34,723 bases of DNA from Bacteroidales bacterium UBA6192 (GTDB taxonomy: Bacteria > Bacteroidota > Bacteroidia > Bacteroidales > F082), in assembly GCA_002422725.1 (NCBI GenBank), contig DITE01000076.1:1-34723 (forward strand), given 5' to 3'. Of the stretch, positions 1-6,589 are shown piece after piece. Made by a program: the position numbers and the translations under genes. How positions within the stretch are numbered: position 1 is the first letter of the stretch; each line of letters starts with the position of its first letter. Below the pieces are notes generated by a model. That model was not told the origin of the DNA and did no database searches. It saw nothing but the letters and a program-made list of their open reading frames with translations.

Positions 1-2641
1 ACTGGGCATTACAGGTGGATAATGAGTTGTTGTTACTTATATCTAGAACCCCCCCGATGGAGGTCAGGTTGTCCAGTCCTGTTAGGCTGGTCAGATTGTT
101 GTTATGCACAATATAAAGCTCCTCCCCTATAGAGGACAGGTTCTCCATCCCTGCCAGACTGGTCAGGGCACTGTTATAATGAATTCTAAGAAAACTCCCG
201 ATAGAGGTCAGGCTCTCCAGGCCCGTAAGACTGTTCAGGGCAATGTTTGAACCAATAGAGAAATAACCCCCGATGGAGTTTAGGTTATCCAGTCCCGTCA
301 GGCTGGTCAGAGCGTTGTTTGATCCAATTAAAAGATAACCCCCGATGGAGGTCAGGTTATCAAACCCCGTCAGGTTGGCCAGAGCGTTGTTACTATAAAT
401 CCAAAGATACCCCCCGATGGAATTCAGGCTATTAAGTCCCATTAGGCTGGTCAGGGCACCGTTATTACTAATATTAAGATACCCTCCGATGGAATTCAGG
501 TTATTCAGCCCCGTTAAACTGGTCAGGGCGCTGTTTGAACTAATAGAAAAAATACCCCCGATGTAAGTAATACCCTCCAGACCCGTCAAGCTAGTCAGCG
601 CCGAATTAGAATAATTAAGAAAACTACCCCCGATGGAGGTCAGGTTCTCCAATCCCGTCAGGCTGGTCAGGGCGAGGTTGCCACTTATTGTTAAGCCTCC
701 GATGATGAAATTCAGATTTTCCAGCCCCGTAAGGCTAGTCAGGGCGGTATTTGAACCAATAGAAAGATAATCCCCGATAGAGGTCAGATTGTCCAGTTCC
801 GCCATGCTGGTCAGGGCATTGTTATAGCTAATATCAAAAAAACCCCCGATGGAGGTCAGTTTGTCCAGTCCCGTCAGGTTTGTCAGGGCACTGTTATAGC
901 TAATACGAAGAAACCCCCCTGTGGAGGCCAGTTTATCCAGCCCCGACAGGCTGGTCAGAGCGTTGTTTGAACTAATACTAAGATGACTCCCAATGGAGGT
1001 TAGGTTATCCAGTCCCGTCAGGCTGGTCAGAGCGTTGTTTGATCCAATTAAAAGATAACCCCCGATGGAGGTCAGGTTATCAAGCCCTGATAGACTGGTC
1101 AAGGCATAGTTATAGTTAATATCAAGAAATCCCCCTATGGAGGTCACCATGTCCAATCCAGATAAATCGGTTATATCATTTCCTGAAATGGTGACATTTC
1201 CCTGCAATTCCGTACAATTGGGAAAAGCAGCCTGAAAATTATCAATATCGGCTTGTGAATGAAAATAATAGTTGCCAAAAGGCAGACAGGGTAAACCTCC
1301 ACAGACAGTGGCTACATCAATGGTACTATTGCAGCCGGTTGCATTACTATGGATATTCACTGCAACTGTGGGTGAACCCAGATAGTCACACAACCACTCG
1401 GCATCACAGGTGGTTAATGAACTATTGTTCTTTATCTCAAGAAAACCCCCTATTGAATTCAGGTTCTCCAGCCCCGACAGGCTGGTCAGGTCGGCATTGG
1501 ACTCAATTTTGAGATAGTCCCCGATTGATGTGAGATTTCCGAGTCCCATGAGGTTGATTAAGGCGTTATTTGATTGAATAAGGAGATGACCCCCGATGGA
1601 AGTCAGATTCTCTATTCCAATAAGGCTGGTCAGGGAAGGATTTTCTTGATATTTTCCCCCAATTTGCAGAGAACCATCAATGTTACTAAGATTCCGCAGT
1701 CCCAACAGACTGGTCAGTGCGCTGTTTGATCCAATGTGAAGAATGCCCCCGATGGAGGTCACCATGTCCAATCCAGATAAATCGGTTATATCATTTCCAC
1801 GTATGATAACATTTCCCTGCAATTCCGTACAATTGGGAAAAGCAGCCTGAAAATTATCAATATCGGCTTGTGACTGAAAATAATAGTTGCCATAAGGCAG
1901 GCAGGGTATCCCCCCACATGCATACGCTACATCAATGATACTATTGCAGCCAGTTGTATTTTTATAAATATTTACAACCCCTGAGGGTGCAGCGAGATAG
2001 TCACATAACCACTGGGCATTACAGGTGGATAATGAACTGTTGTAAATTATCTCAATATTACCTCCGATAGAAGTCATGCTCTCCAGTCCATTTAGGCTTA
2101 CCAAGGCCATATTATTCTCAATACGAAGATAACCCCCGATGAAGATCAGGTTCTCAAGCCCGGTTAGATTGGTTATGGAATGGTTTAATTCAATATGAAG
2201 ATAATCCCCAATGGAGGACAAGTTGTTCAGTCCTGTCAGGTCGGTCAGGGAGTTGTTATCATAAATCCGAAAATTACCCTCGATGAAGGTCAAGCTCTCC
2301 AGCCCTGTCAGGCTGGTCAGTGCGCTGTTTGATCTAATATGAAGACTGCCCCCTATGGAGATCAGTTTGTGTAGTCCTGTCAGTTTGGTCAGTTTTTGGT
2401 TATTCCATATGTTAAGATTGCCCACAATGGAAGCCACAGCGTTCAATCCATTCAGATTTCTGATGTTGCTGCCAGTAATGGTCACATCCCCTTCAATCTC
2501 CGTGCACCCCGGGTAGTTGGTCTGAAAGTTATCAACCTGCGCCTGTGTGGTAAAGGTGATGCCTTCGGGCAGGCAGCCCTGTGTGAATGCATTGGTGTTA
2601 ATAAGGCCAAGTGCCGCTAAAAGTAAAATGAATTTTTTCAT
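1..2641 (-). CDS. Secreted modular leucine-rich-repeat protein (C-terminus outside window)
   Basis: The frame is open from the ATG at 2641 to the window edge, about 880 codons. It starts with a signal peptide (MKKFILLLAALGL, then NTNAFTQ) and then repeats one plan. Each module has a cap of the form CLPxGxxFxxQAxxDNFQ ending in a Cys, then a run of 24-residue repeats (consensus LTSLTGLDNLTSIGGYLxI, then xSNNA), then a Cys-rich end cap LSTCNAQWLCDYL leading through GCNS and CGG into the next cap. Module 1 (first Cys at 2575) has 6 repeats, module 2 (1903-1289) has 5, and module 3 (from 1288) has 16 before its end cap reaches the window edge. Such LRR proteins are common T9SS-exported or surface proteins in Bacteroidota, so a C-terminal sorting domain is expected beyond the window but not seen. 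Binding or adhesion is inferred; the ligand is unknown. No TAnnTTTG box was found upstream. Confidence 0.88.
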   Translation of the reverse strand, partial: MKKFILLLAALGLINTNAFTQGCLPEGITFTTQAQVDNFQTNYPGCTEIEGDVTITGSNIRNLNGLNAVASIVGNLNIWNNQKLTKLTGLHKLISIGGSLHIRSNSALTSLTGLESLTFIEGNFRIYDNNSLTDLTGLNNLSSIGDYLHIELNHSITNLTGLENLIFIGGYLRIENNMALVSLNGLESMTSIGGNIEIIYNSSLSTCNAQWLCDYLAAPSGVVNIYKNTTGCNSIIDVAYACGGIPCLPYGNYYFQSQADIDNFQAAFPNCTELQGNVIIRGNDITDLSGLDMVTSIGGILHIGSNSALTSLLGLRNLSNIDGSLQIGGKYQENPSLTSLIGIENLTSIGGHLLIQSNNALINLMGLGNLTSIGDYLKIESNADLTSLSGLENLNSIGGFLEIKNNSSLTTCDAEWLCDYLGSPTVAVNIHSNATGCNSTIDVATVCGGLPCLPFGNYYFHSQADIDNFQAAFPNCTELQGNVTISGNDITDLSGLDMVTSIGGFLDINYNYALTSLSGLDNLTSIGGYLLIGSNNALTSLTGLDNLTSIGSHLSISSNNALTSLSGLDKLASTGGFLRISYNSALTNLTGLDKLTSIGGFFDISYNNALTSMAELDNLTSIGDYLSIGSNTALTSLTGLENLNFIIGGLTISGNLALTSLTGLENLTSIGGSFLNYSNSALTSLTGLEGITYIGGIFSISSNSALTSLTGLNNLNSIGGYLNISNNGALTSLMGLNSLNSIGGYLWIYSNNALANLTGFDNLTSIGGYLLIGSNNALTSLTGLDNLNSIGGYFSIGSNIALNSLTGLESLTSIGSFLRIHYNSALTSLAGMENLSSIGEELYIVHNNNLTSLTGLDNLTSIGGVLDISNNNSLSTCNAQ
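23..1174 (-). repeat. LRR array of module 3: 16 units of 72 bp
   Basis: Sixteen consecutive in-frame units of exactly 24 codons, read on the minus strand from 1174 down to 23, with no indels. The most constant positions are LTSLTGL near the unit start and TSIGG in the middle. The segment before the conserved Asn (for example LLIGSNNA, LSISSNNA) is the most variable. The array begins with a diverged unit, ITDLSGLDMV, and is followed directly by the LSTCNAQ end cap. Confidence 0.9.
280..1083. repeat. Exact 84-bp direct repeat, 280-363 and 1000-1083
   Basis: Bases 280-363 and 1000-1083 are identical over 84 positions. The offset is 720 bp, exactly ten LRR units, so both copies lie in the same phase of the repeat. 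Flanking units and all intervening units differ at many positions. Confidence 0.9.
1418..1789 (-). repeat. LRR array of module 2: 5 units of about 72 bp
   Basis: Five LRR units are flanked by the same entry unit (ITDLSGLDMV) and end cap (LTTCDAEWLCDYL) as the neighbouring modules. The second unit carries four extra residues (IGGKYQENPS instead of the usual 6-residue ending), so it is 84 bp long. This is the only length irregularity among the 27 units visible in the gene. Confidence 0.85.
2033..2464 (-). repeat. LRR array of module 1: 6 units of 72 bp
   Basis: Six 24-codon units follow the N-terminal cap (CLPEGITFTTQAQVDNFQ). They are more diverged from each other and from the consensus than those of module 3 (for example LTKLTGLHKLISIGG, ITNLTGLENLIFIGG). 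The array ends in LSTCNAQWLCDYL. The first 25 bases of the window are identical to 2011-2035, which is the same end cap in module 1. Confidence 0.85.
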
Positions 2642-2946
2642 AGTTTCCGGCTTTTGAGTTATTGAACTTTAATAATTATGCGTGTACTGGTTTCTTTCCC
2701 TGCCTACACCCGGCAGATATAAATGCCTTAGGGCAATTCCCCGCAAAAACCAATCATTCACGTCAATTATGAATATTAAATTTACTTATTCAGCGAATGA
2801 ACCAAAATTAATCAATTTATGAATATGTTGTCAAGTGATTCTGAATTTATTATGTCGCCACTCGCGTGATTTGTGGGACAATGAAAATCAAAAAAAAAGA
2901 CTGCCTTTTCGGGCAGCCTTTTGATCGGATCATCTTTTGATATCAA
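2642..2946. other. Intergenic region between the LRR gene and the COG2403 gene
   Basis: About 305 bp without a credible gene. It holds the 5' leader of the LRR gene (both flanking genes are on the minus strand) and a terminator hairpin for the gene at 2947-4281. The middle part is AT-rich, with no tRNA-like or repeat structure that I can see. Confidence 0.6.
2889..2920 (-). terminator. Rho-independent terminator of the COG2403 gene
   Basis: On the minus strand, just after the stop at 2947, a hairpin forms with core stem CTGCC/GGCAG (2901-2905 with 2912-2916). It extends after one mismatch by AAG/CTT and is followed by a run of eight or more T on that strand (plus-strand A tract 2889-2898). 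Confidence 0.75.
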
Positions 2947-4281
2947 TTATAACTTGTGTTTTTCAACGAATTCGGTCAACACCTGATCAAGGTTCGGGAA
3001 GCCGATTTCCTGCAGGTCGTAATATACACGTGTGTTGGGTTTATTGATCTTCACAATGCGGTTGAGGTCGATGGGTGTGCCAATGACAACAGAATCGCAA
3101 TCGGTGTTGTTGATGGTGGCCTCAAGGTCTTTAAGTTGCTGTGCACCATAGCCCATTGCCGGAAGCAGTGTTCCGATGTTGGGGTAGATCCGGAAGGTCT
3201 CGGCCAGTTTGCCAACCAGGAAGGGGCGTGGGTCAACCAGTTCAGCAGCGCCAAATTTCATGGCGGCTACGGTGCCGGCTCCGATTTTCATTTCACCATG
3301 GGTTAGGGTCGGGCCGTCTTCAACAACCAGTACGCGTTTGCCTTTGATGATCTTGTAATCGTCCACCTTAATGGGTGATGCACCGTCGATTACGGTTGCA
3401 GTGGGGTTCACTTTGACAATATTTTCGCGGACGGTCTGAATAGCCTCGGGGCCTGCACTGTCCATTTTGTTGATAACCACTACATCGGCCAGACGGAGGG
3501 TAACTTCACCAGGATAATAGGTGAGTTCGTGGCCAGGACGGTGTGGATCAACAACGGTAATGTTCAGGTCTGGTTTGTAGAAGGGGAAATCGTTGTTTCC
3601 ACCATCCCAAAGAACAACATCGCAGCCATCAGGATCATTTTCGGCTGCACGCAATATGGCTTCGTAGTCAACACCGGCATAAATAACGTTTCCGCGGACA
3701 ACATGTGGTTCGTATTCTTCCATTTCTTCCACAGTGCATTTGTGCAGTTCGAGGTCAGATACCTTTGCAAAACGCTGAACTTTTTGTGCAACCAGATCGC
3801 CGTAAGGCATGGGATGACGCACAGCAACCACCTTCAAGCCTTTAGCCATGAGGTATTCGATCACTTTACGCGAGGTTTGGCTTTTGCCGCATCCGGTGCG
3901 TACAGCTCCAACAGCTATAACCGGTTTGGTGCTTTTTACCATGGTGTCTTTCGGTCCGAGAAGCATGAAATTGGCTCCGGCAGCATTCACGATAGCGCTC
4001 ATACTCATCACTTTCTGATAAGTAACGTCGCTGTACGAAAATACACAATCGTCCACTTTCAGTTCGCTGATCAGCTTGGTGAGGTCAGCTTCTGCATAGA
4101 TGGGGATGCCTGAAGGATACAGTTCACCGGCAAGCTCGGCCGGATATTTGCGCCCGTCGATATCAGGAATTTGCGCAGCCGTGAAAGCCACAACATTGTA
4201 AGCGGTGTTTCCGCGGAAATAGGTGTTGAAGTTATGGAAATCTCTTCCCGCAGCACCGATAATGATCACGTTTTTTTTCAT
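2947..4281 (-). CDS. Predicted GTPase, COG2403 / cyclic 2,3-diphosphoglycerate synthetase-like
   Basis: This 444-residue cytosolic protein resembles the COG2403 family, which includes the archaeal cyclic 2,3-diphosphoglycerate synthetase (about 460 residues). Residues 1-120 form an NAD-binding-like or ligand-binding N-terminal half starting KKNVIIIGAAGRDFHNFN. A P-loop GAVRTGCGKS is at 125-134, an acidic segment VVLWDGGNND at 222-231 is a Walker B-like candidate, and a G4-type NKMD motif is at 271-274. There is no signal peptide or membrane segment. The gene is transcribed alone, with its own TAnnTTTG box upstream and a terminator downstream. The family assignment rests on the P-loop, NKxD and overall pattern. 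The reaction in mesophilic bacteria is not established, so cyclic-diphosphoglycerate synthesis here is only a family label. Confidence 0.8.
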   Translation of the reverse strand: MKKNVIIIGAAGRDFHNFNTYFRGNTAYNVVAFTAAQIPDIDGRKYPAELAGELYPSGIPIYAEADLTKLISELKVDDCVFSYSDVTYQKVMSMSAIVNAAGANFMLLGPKDTMVKSTKPVIAVGAVRTGCGKSQTSRKVIEYLMAKGLKVVAVRHPMPYGDLVAQKVQRFAKVSDLELHKCTVEEMEEYEPHVVRGNVIYAGVDYEAILRAAENDPDGCDVVLWDGGNNDFPFYKPDLNITVVDPHRPGHELTYYPGEVTLRLADVVVINKMDSAGPEAIQTVRENIVKVNPTATVIDGASPIKVDDYKIIKGKRVLVVEDGPTLTHGEMKIGAGTVAAMKFGAAELVDPRPFLVGKLAETFRIYPNIGTLLPAMGYGAQQLKDLEATINNTDCDSVVIGTPIDLNRIVKINKPNTRVYYDLQEIGFPNLDQVLTEFVEKHKL

Positions 4282-4320
4282 ATATCACTTATTTTTAGGA
4301 GTGTGTCTATAAATGTGCCA

Positions 4321-4328
4321 CAAAGGTA
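4321..4328 (-). promoter_or_regulatory. Bacteroidota -7 box (TACCTTTG) for the COG2403 gene
   Basis: TACCTTTG on the minus strand matches TAnnTTTG and lies 39 nt upstream of the ATG at 4281. No well-spaced TTTG -33 element was found. Confidence 0.55.
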
Positions 4329-4496
4329 AATGATCTGCCTGACATAAACGGCAACTTTATTATAGAAAATCTTATGTGTAAAATTAAATCATTGTATATC
4401 AAATAAATATATTGTTAATTTTATAACAGTAGACTGATTTCTTTCCTGAAATCACTTGCTTTGAACGACAGGGATTTTTTACACAAGCAGAATTCG

Positions 4497-4504
4497 TATT
4501 TTTG
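4497..4504 (+). promoter_or_regulatory. Bacteroidota -7 box (TATTTTTG) for argS
   Basis: TATTTTTG matches TAnnTTTG and ends 18 nt before the argS ATG, implying a 5' leader of about 15 nt. There is no clear -33 TTTG at the usual spacing. Confidence 0.55.
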
Positions 4505-4522
4505 CAAACTTAAAACCTTTAC

Positions 4523-6313
4523 ATGACGCTCGAACATTCACTACGTGAGGCCTTTCTGGAAGTTTTTGAAGAACTTTACGGACAGAAGCCAGTTGCAACA
4601 CTGATTCAGTTTCAGAAAACCCGGCCTGAATTTCCGGGTGACCTGACGATCAATGTTTTCCCCTTTCTGAAGTTAACCGGAAAGTCGCCTGAAGCAACAG
4701 CCCAATCAATAGGTGAGATGATGCTTCAGAAAACTTCCATCATCAGCGGGTTTAATGTTGTGAAAGGTTTCCTGAACATCGTTGTTGTAGATTCATTCTG
4801 GGTATCCGTTTTCAGTGAAGCTAATGCTGACAGCCATTATGGCTCGCAACCAGTGAGTGGCCAGGCGCCGGTGGTGGTTGAGTATTCATCGCCCAACACC
4901 AACAAACCCTTGCATCTGGGGCATGTCCGCAACAACTTGCTGGGTTGGAGTGTGGCTGAAATTCTTAAGGCAAGCGGCAAGCGGGTTGTTAAGGTTAATT
5001 TGGTGAACGACAGGGGTATTCATATTTGCAAATCAATGTTGGCCTGGCAAAAGTTTGGTGAAGGAAAATCACCAGCGGATTTGCAAATGAAAGGTGACAA
5101 GCTGGTGGGGGAGATGTATGTGCGGTTCGATAAGGAGCTGAAAGCAGAAGTTGAAACACTGACAGCCAAAGGTGTTGACAAAGAAGATGCTGCAAAAAAA
5201 TCGGTGCTGATGGCCGAAGCCCAGCAGATGCTGCGTAAATGGGAAGAAGCTGACCCGGAGATCAGATACTTATGGAGTATGATGAACAGTTGGGTGTATA
5301 AGGGATTTGATTTGACGTATAAGCGGCTGGGTGTTGATTTTGACAAGATATATTACGAGTCAGAGACCTATTTACTTGGAAAGACGCTCGTTGGAGAAGG
5401 CTTAAAATCCGGCGTCCTGACAAAAAAAGAAGACGGATCGGTCTGGTGTGACCTGACCGCTGAGGGGCTCGATGAGAAACTGCTGCTGCGTGCCGATGGC
5501 ACATCGGTTTATATGACTCAGGATCTTGGTACAGCTCAGTTGCGTGTGGACGATTATCAGCCGGAGAAACTGATCTATGTTGTTGGAAACGAGCAAAACT
5601 ATCATTTTGATGTCCTTCGTTTGATACTCAGGAAATTGGGCAGGGCGTGGGCCGATCAGATAGAACATTTGTCATACGGCATGGTTGAACTGCCGCATGG
5701 AAGGATGAAATCGCGCGAAGGCACCGTGGTTGATGCAGATGAGCTGATGGAAGAAATGGTAGAAACCGCAAAATCGCGGACAACAGAGTTGGGAAAGATC
5801 GAAGGTTTGTCAGACAAAGAAGCCAGCGAGCTTTTTGAAACCATCGGGCTGGGGGCGTTAAAATATTTCATCCTCAAGGTTGACCCGAAGAAAACCATGG
5901 TGTTCAATCCAGAGGAGTCCATTGATTTTAATGGCAACACAGGACCATTCATCCAATATACCCACGCCAGGATAAAATCCATTGAACGTAAGGCGGCTGA
6001 ATCGGGGATTGATGCTGAAGCGAATTTCATCCCACCAGCGATATTGCATGAAAAAGAAAAAAACCTCATAAAGCTTATATACCAATATCCATCTGTCATT
6101 CAACAGGCTGCAACAAATCAAAGCCCGGCACTTGTGGCCAATTATGTATATGATTTGGCCAAAGAATTTAACCAGTTTTATCAGGAGCATTCAATCCTGA
6201 AGGAGCCTGATACAAGGCTGCGTCTTTTCAGGCTTATTCTTAGCCGTTTAACCTCAAAAGTGATTAAATCGGCCGGTGCTTTGCTCGGTATTCACATGCC
6301 AGATCGAATGTAA
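4523..6313 (+). CDS. argS: Arginyl-tRNA synthetase
   Basis: This cytosolic class I aminoacyl-tRNA synthetase charges tRNA-Arg with arginine using ATP. Its 596 residues are normal for ArgRS. The N-terminal ArgRS-specific domain covers roughly residues 1-90. The Rossmann catalytic domain carries the HIGH-type signature HLGH at 131-134, inside SSPNTNKPLHLGHVRNN. The KMSKS equivalent is MKSREG at 395-400, the form typical of ArgRS. The DALR-type anticodon-binding domain fills about the last 120 residues (from about YTHARIKSIERK). The ATG at 4523 fits the family N-terminus and lies just after a -7 box. The gene is monocistronic, with divergent and unrelated neighbours. All key motifs are intact. 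Confidence 0.97.
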   Translation: MTLEHSLREAFLEVFEELYGQKPVATLIQFQKTRPEFPGDLTINVFPFLKLTGKSPEATAQSIGEMMLQKTSIISGFNVVKGFLNIVVVDSFWVSVFSEANADSHYGSQPVSGQAPVVVEYSSPNTNKPLHLGHVRNNLLGWSVAEILKASGKRVVKVNLVNDRGIHICKSMLAWQKFGEGKSPADLQMKGDKLVGEMYVRFDKELKAEVETLTAKGVDKEDAAKKSVLMAEAQQMLRKWEEADPEIRYLWSMMNSWVYKGFDLTYKRLGVDFDKIYYESETYLLGKTLVGEGLKSGVLTKKEDGSVWCDLTAEGLDEKLLLRADGTSVYMTQDLGTAQLRVDDYQPEKLIYVVGNEQNYHFDVLRLILRKLGRAWADQIEHLSYGMVELPHGRMKSREGTVVDADELMEEMVETAKSRTTELGKIEGLSDKEASELFETIGLGALKYFILKVDPKKTMVFNPEESIDFNGNTGPFIQYTHARIKSIERKAAESGIDAEANFIPPAILHEKEKNLIKLIYQYPSVIQQAATNQSPALVANYVYDLAKEFNQFYQEHSILKEPDTRLRLFRLILSRLTSKVIKSAGALLGIHMPDRM

Positions 6314-6350
6314 GCTATCCAGCAACCTGATTTTCTTCTGTTTACACATT

Positions 6351-6376
6351 AACAATCGTGTTTTTAAGATTGTTTT
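6351..6376 (+). terminator. Possible weak terminator downstream of argS
   Basis: A 7-bp stem AACAATC/GATTGTT (6351-6357 with 6368-6374) has a T-rich loop and only a short T run after it. It is placed 37 bp after the argS stop. The weak tail keeps confidence low. Confidence 0.35.
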
Positions 6377-6538
6377 CACCTCTGTTTTCTGATCTTAGTC
6401 ATGAATTGTAAATTAATTCTTCCGTAGGACAGTTAAATTTACTTAAATAAGTTGTTGTATATTAATTTGTTATGTTGATAGATTAACATAATAATATTTT
6501 TTTTATAGGATGCTTCTTTGATTTTAGGATATTTTATA

Positions 6539-6557
6539 ATTTAGACGCGATCTAAAT
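6539..6557. promoter_or_regulatory. Inverted repeat ATTTAGA-5-TCTAAAT upstream of the 6590 gene
   Basis: A perfect 7-bp inverted repeat with the 5-base spacer CGCGA lies 32 bp before the start codon in an otherwise very AT-rich leader. It could be an operator or a leader hairpin. No TAnnTTTG box is visible in this leader. Seen once only, so function is unproven. Confidence 0.35.
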
Positions 6558-6589
6558 AAGCATTTTTTTTCAATTTAAATTTCAACATT

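Noticed and set aside
1..1174. Tandem 72-bp repeats as a possible CRISPR array or satellite
   Set aside because: The units are coding, in frame, diverged and contiguous without spacers; they are LRR units.
1255..1512. Plus-strand open frame of 85 codons inside the LRR gene
   Set aside because: Antisense to the repeat array; its sequence reflects the repeats, and there is no start context or known fold.
3529..4113. Plus-strand open frame of 194 codons
   Set aside because: Antisense to the COG2403 gene, whose P-loop and NKMD motifs prove the minus-strand frame.
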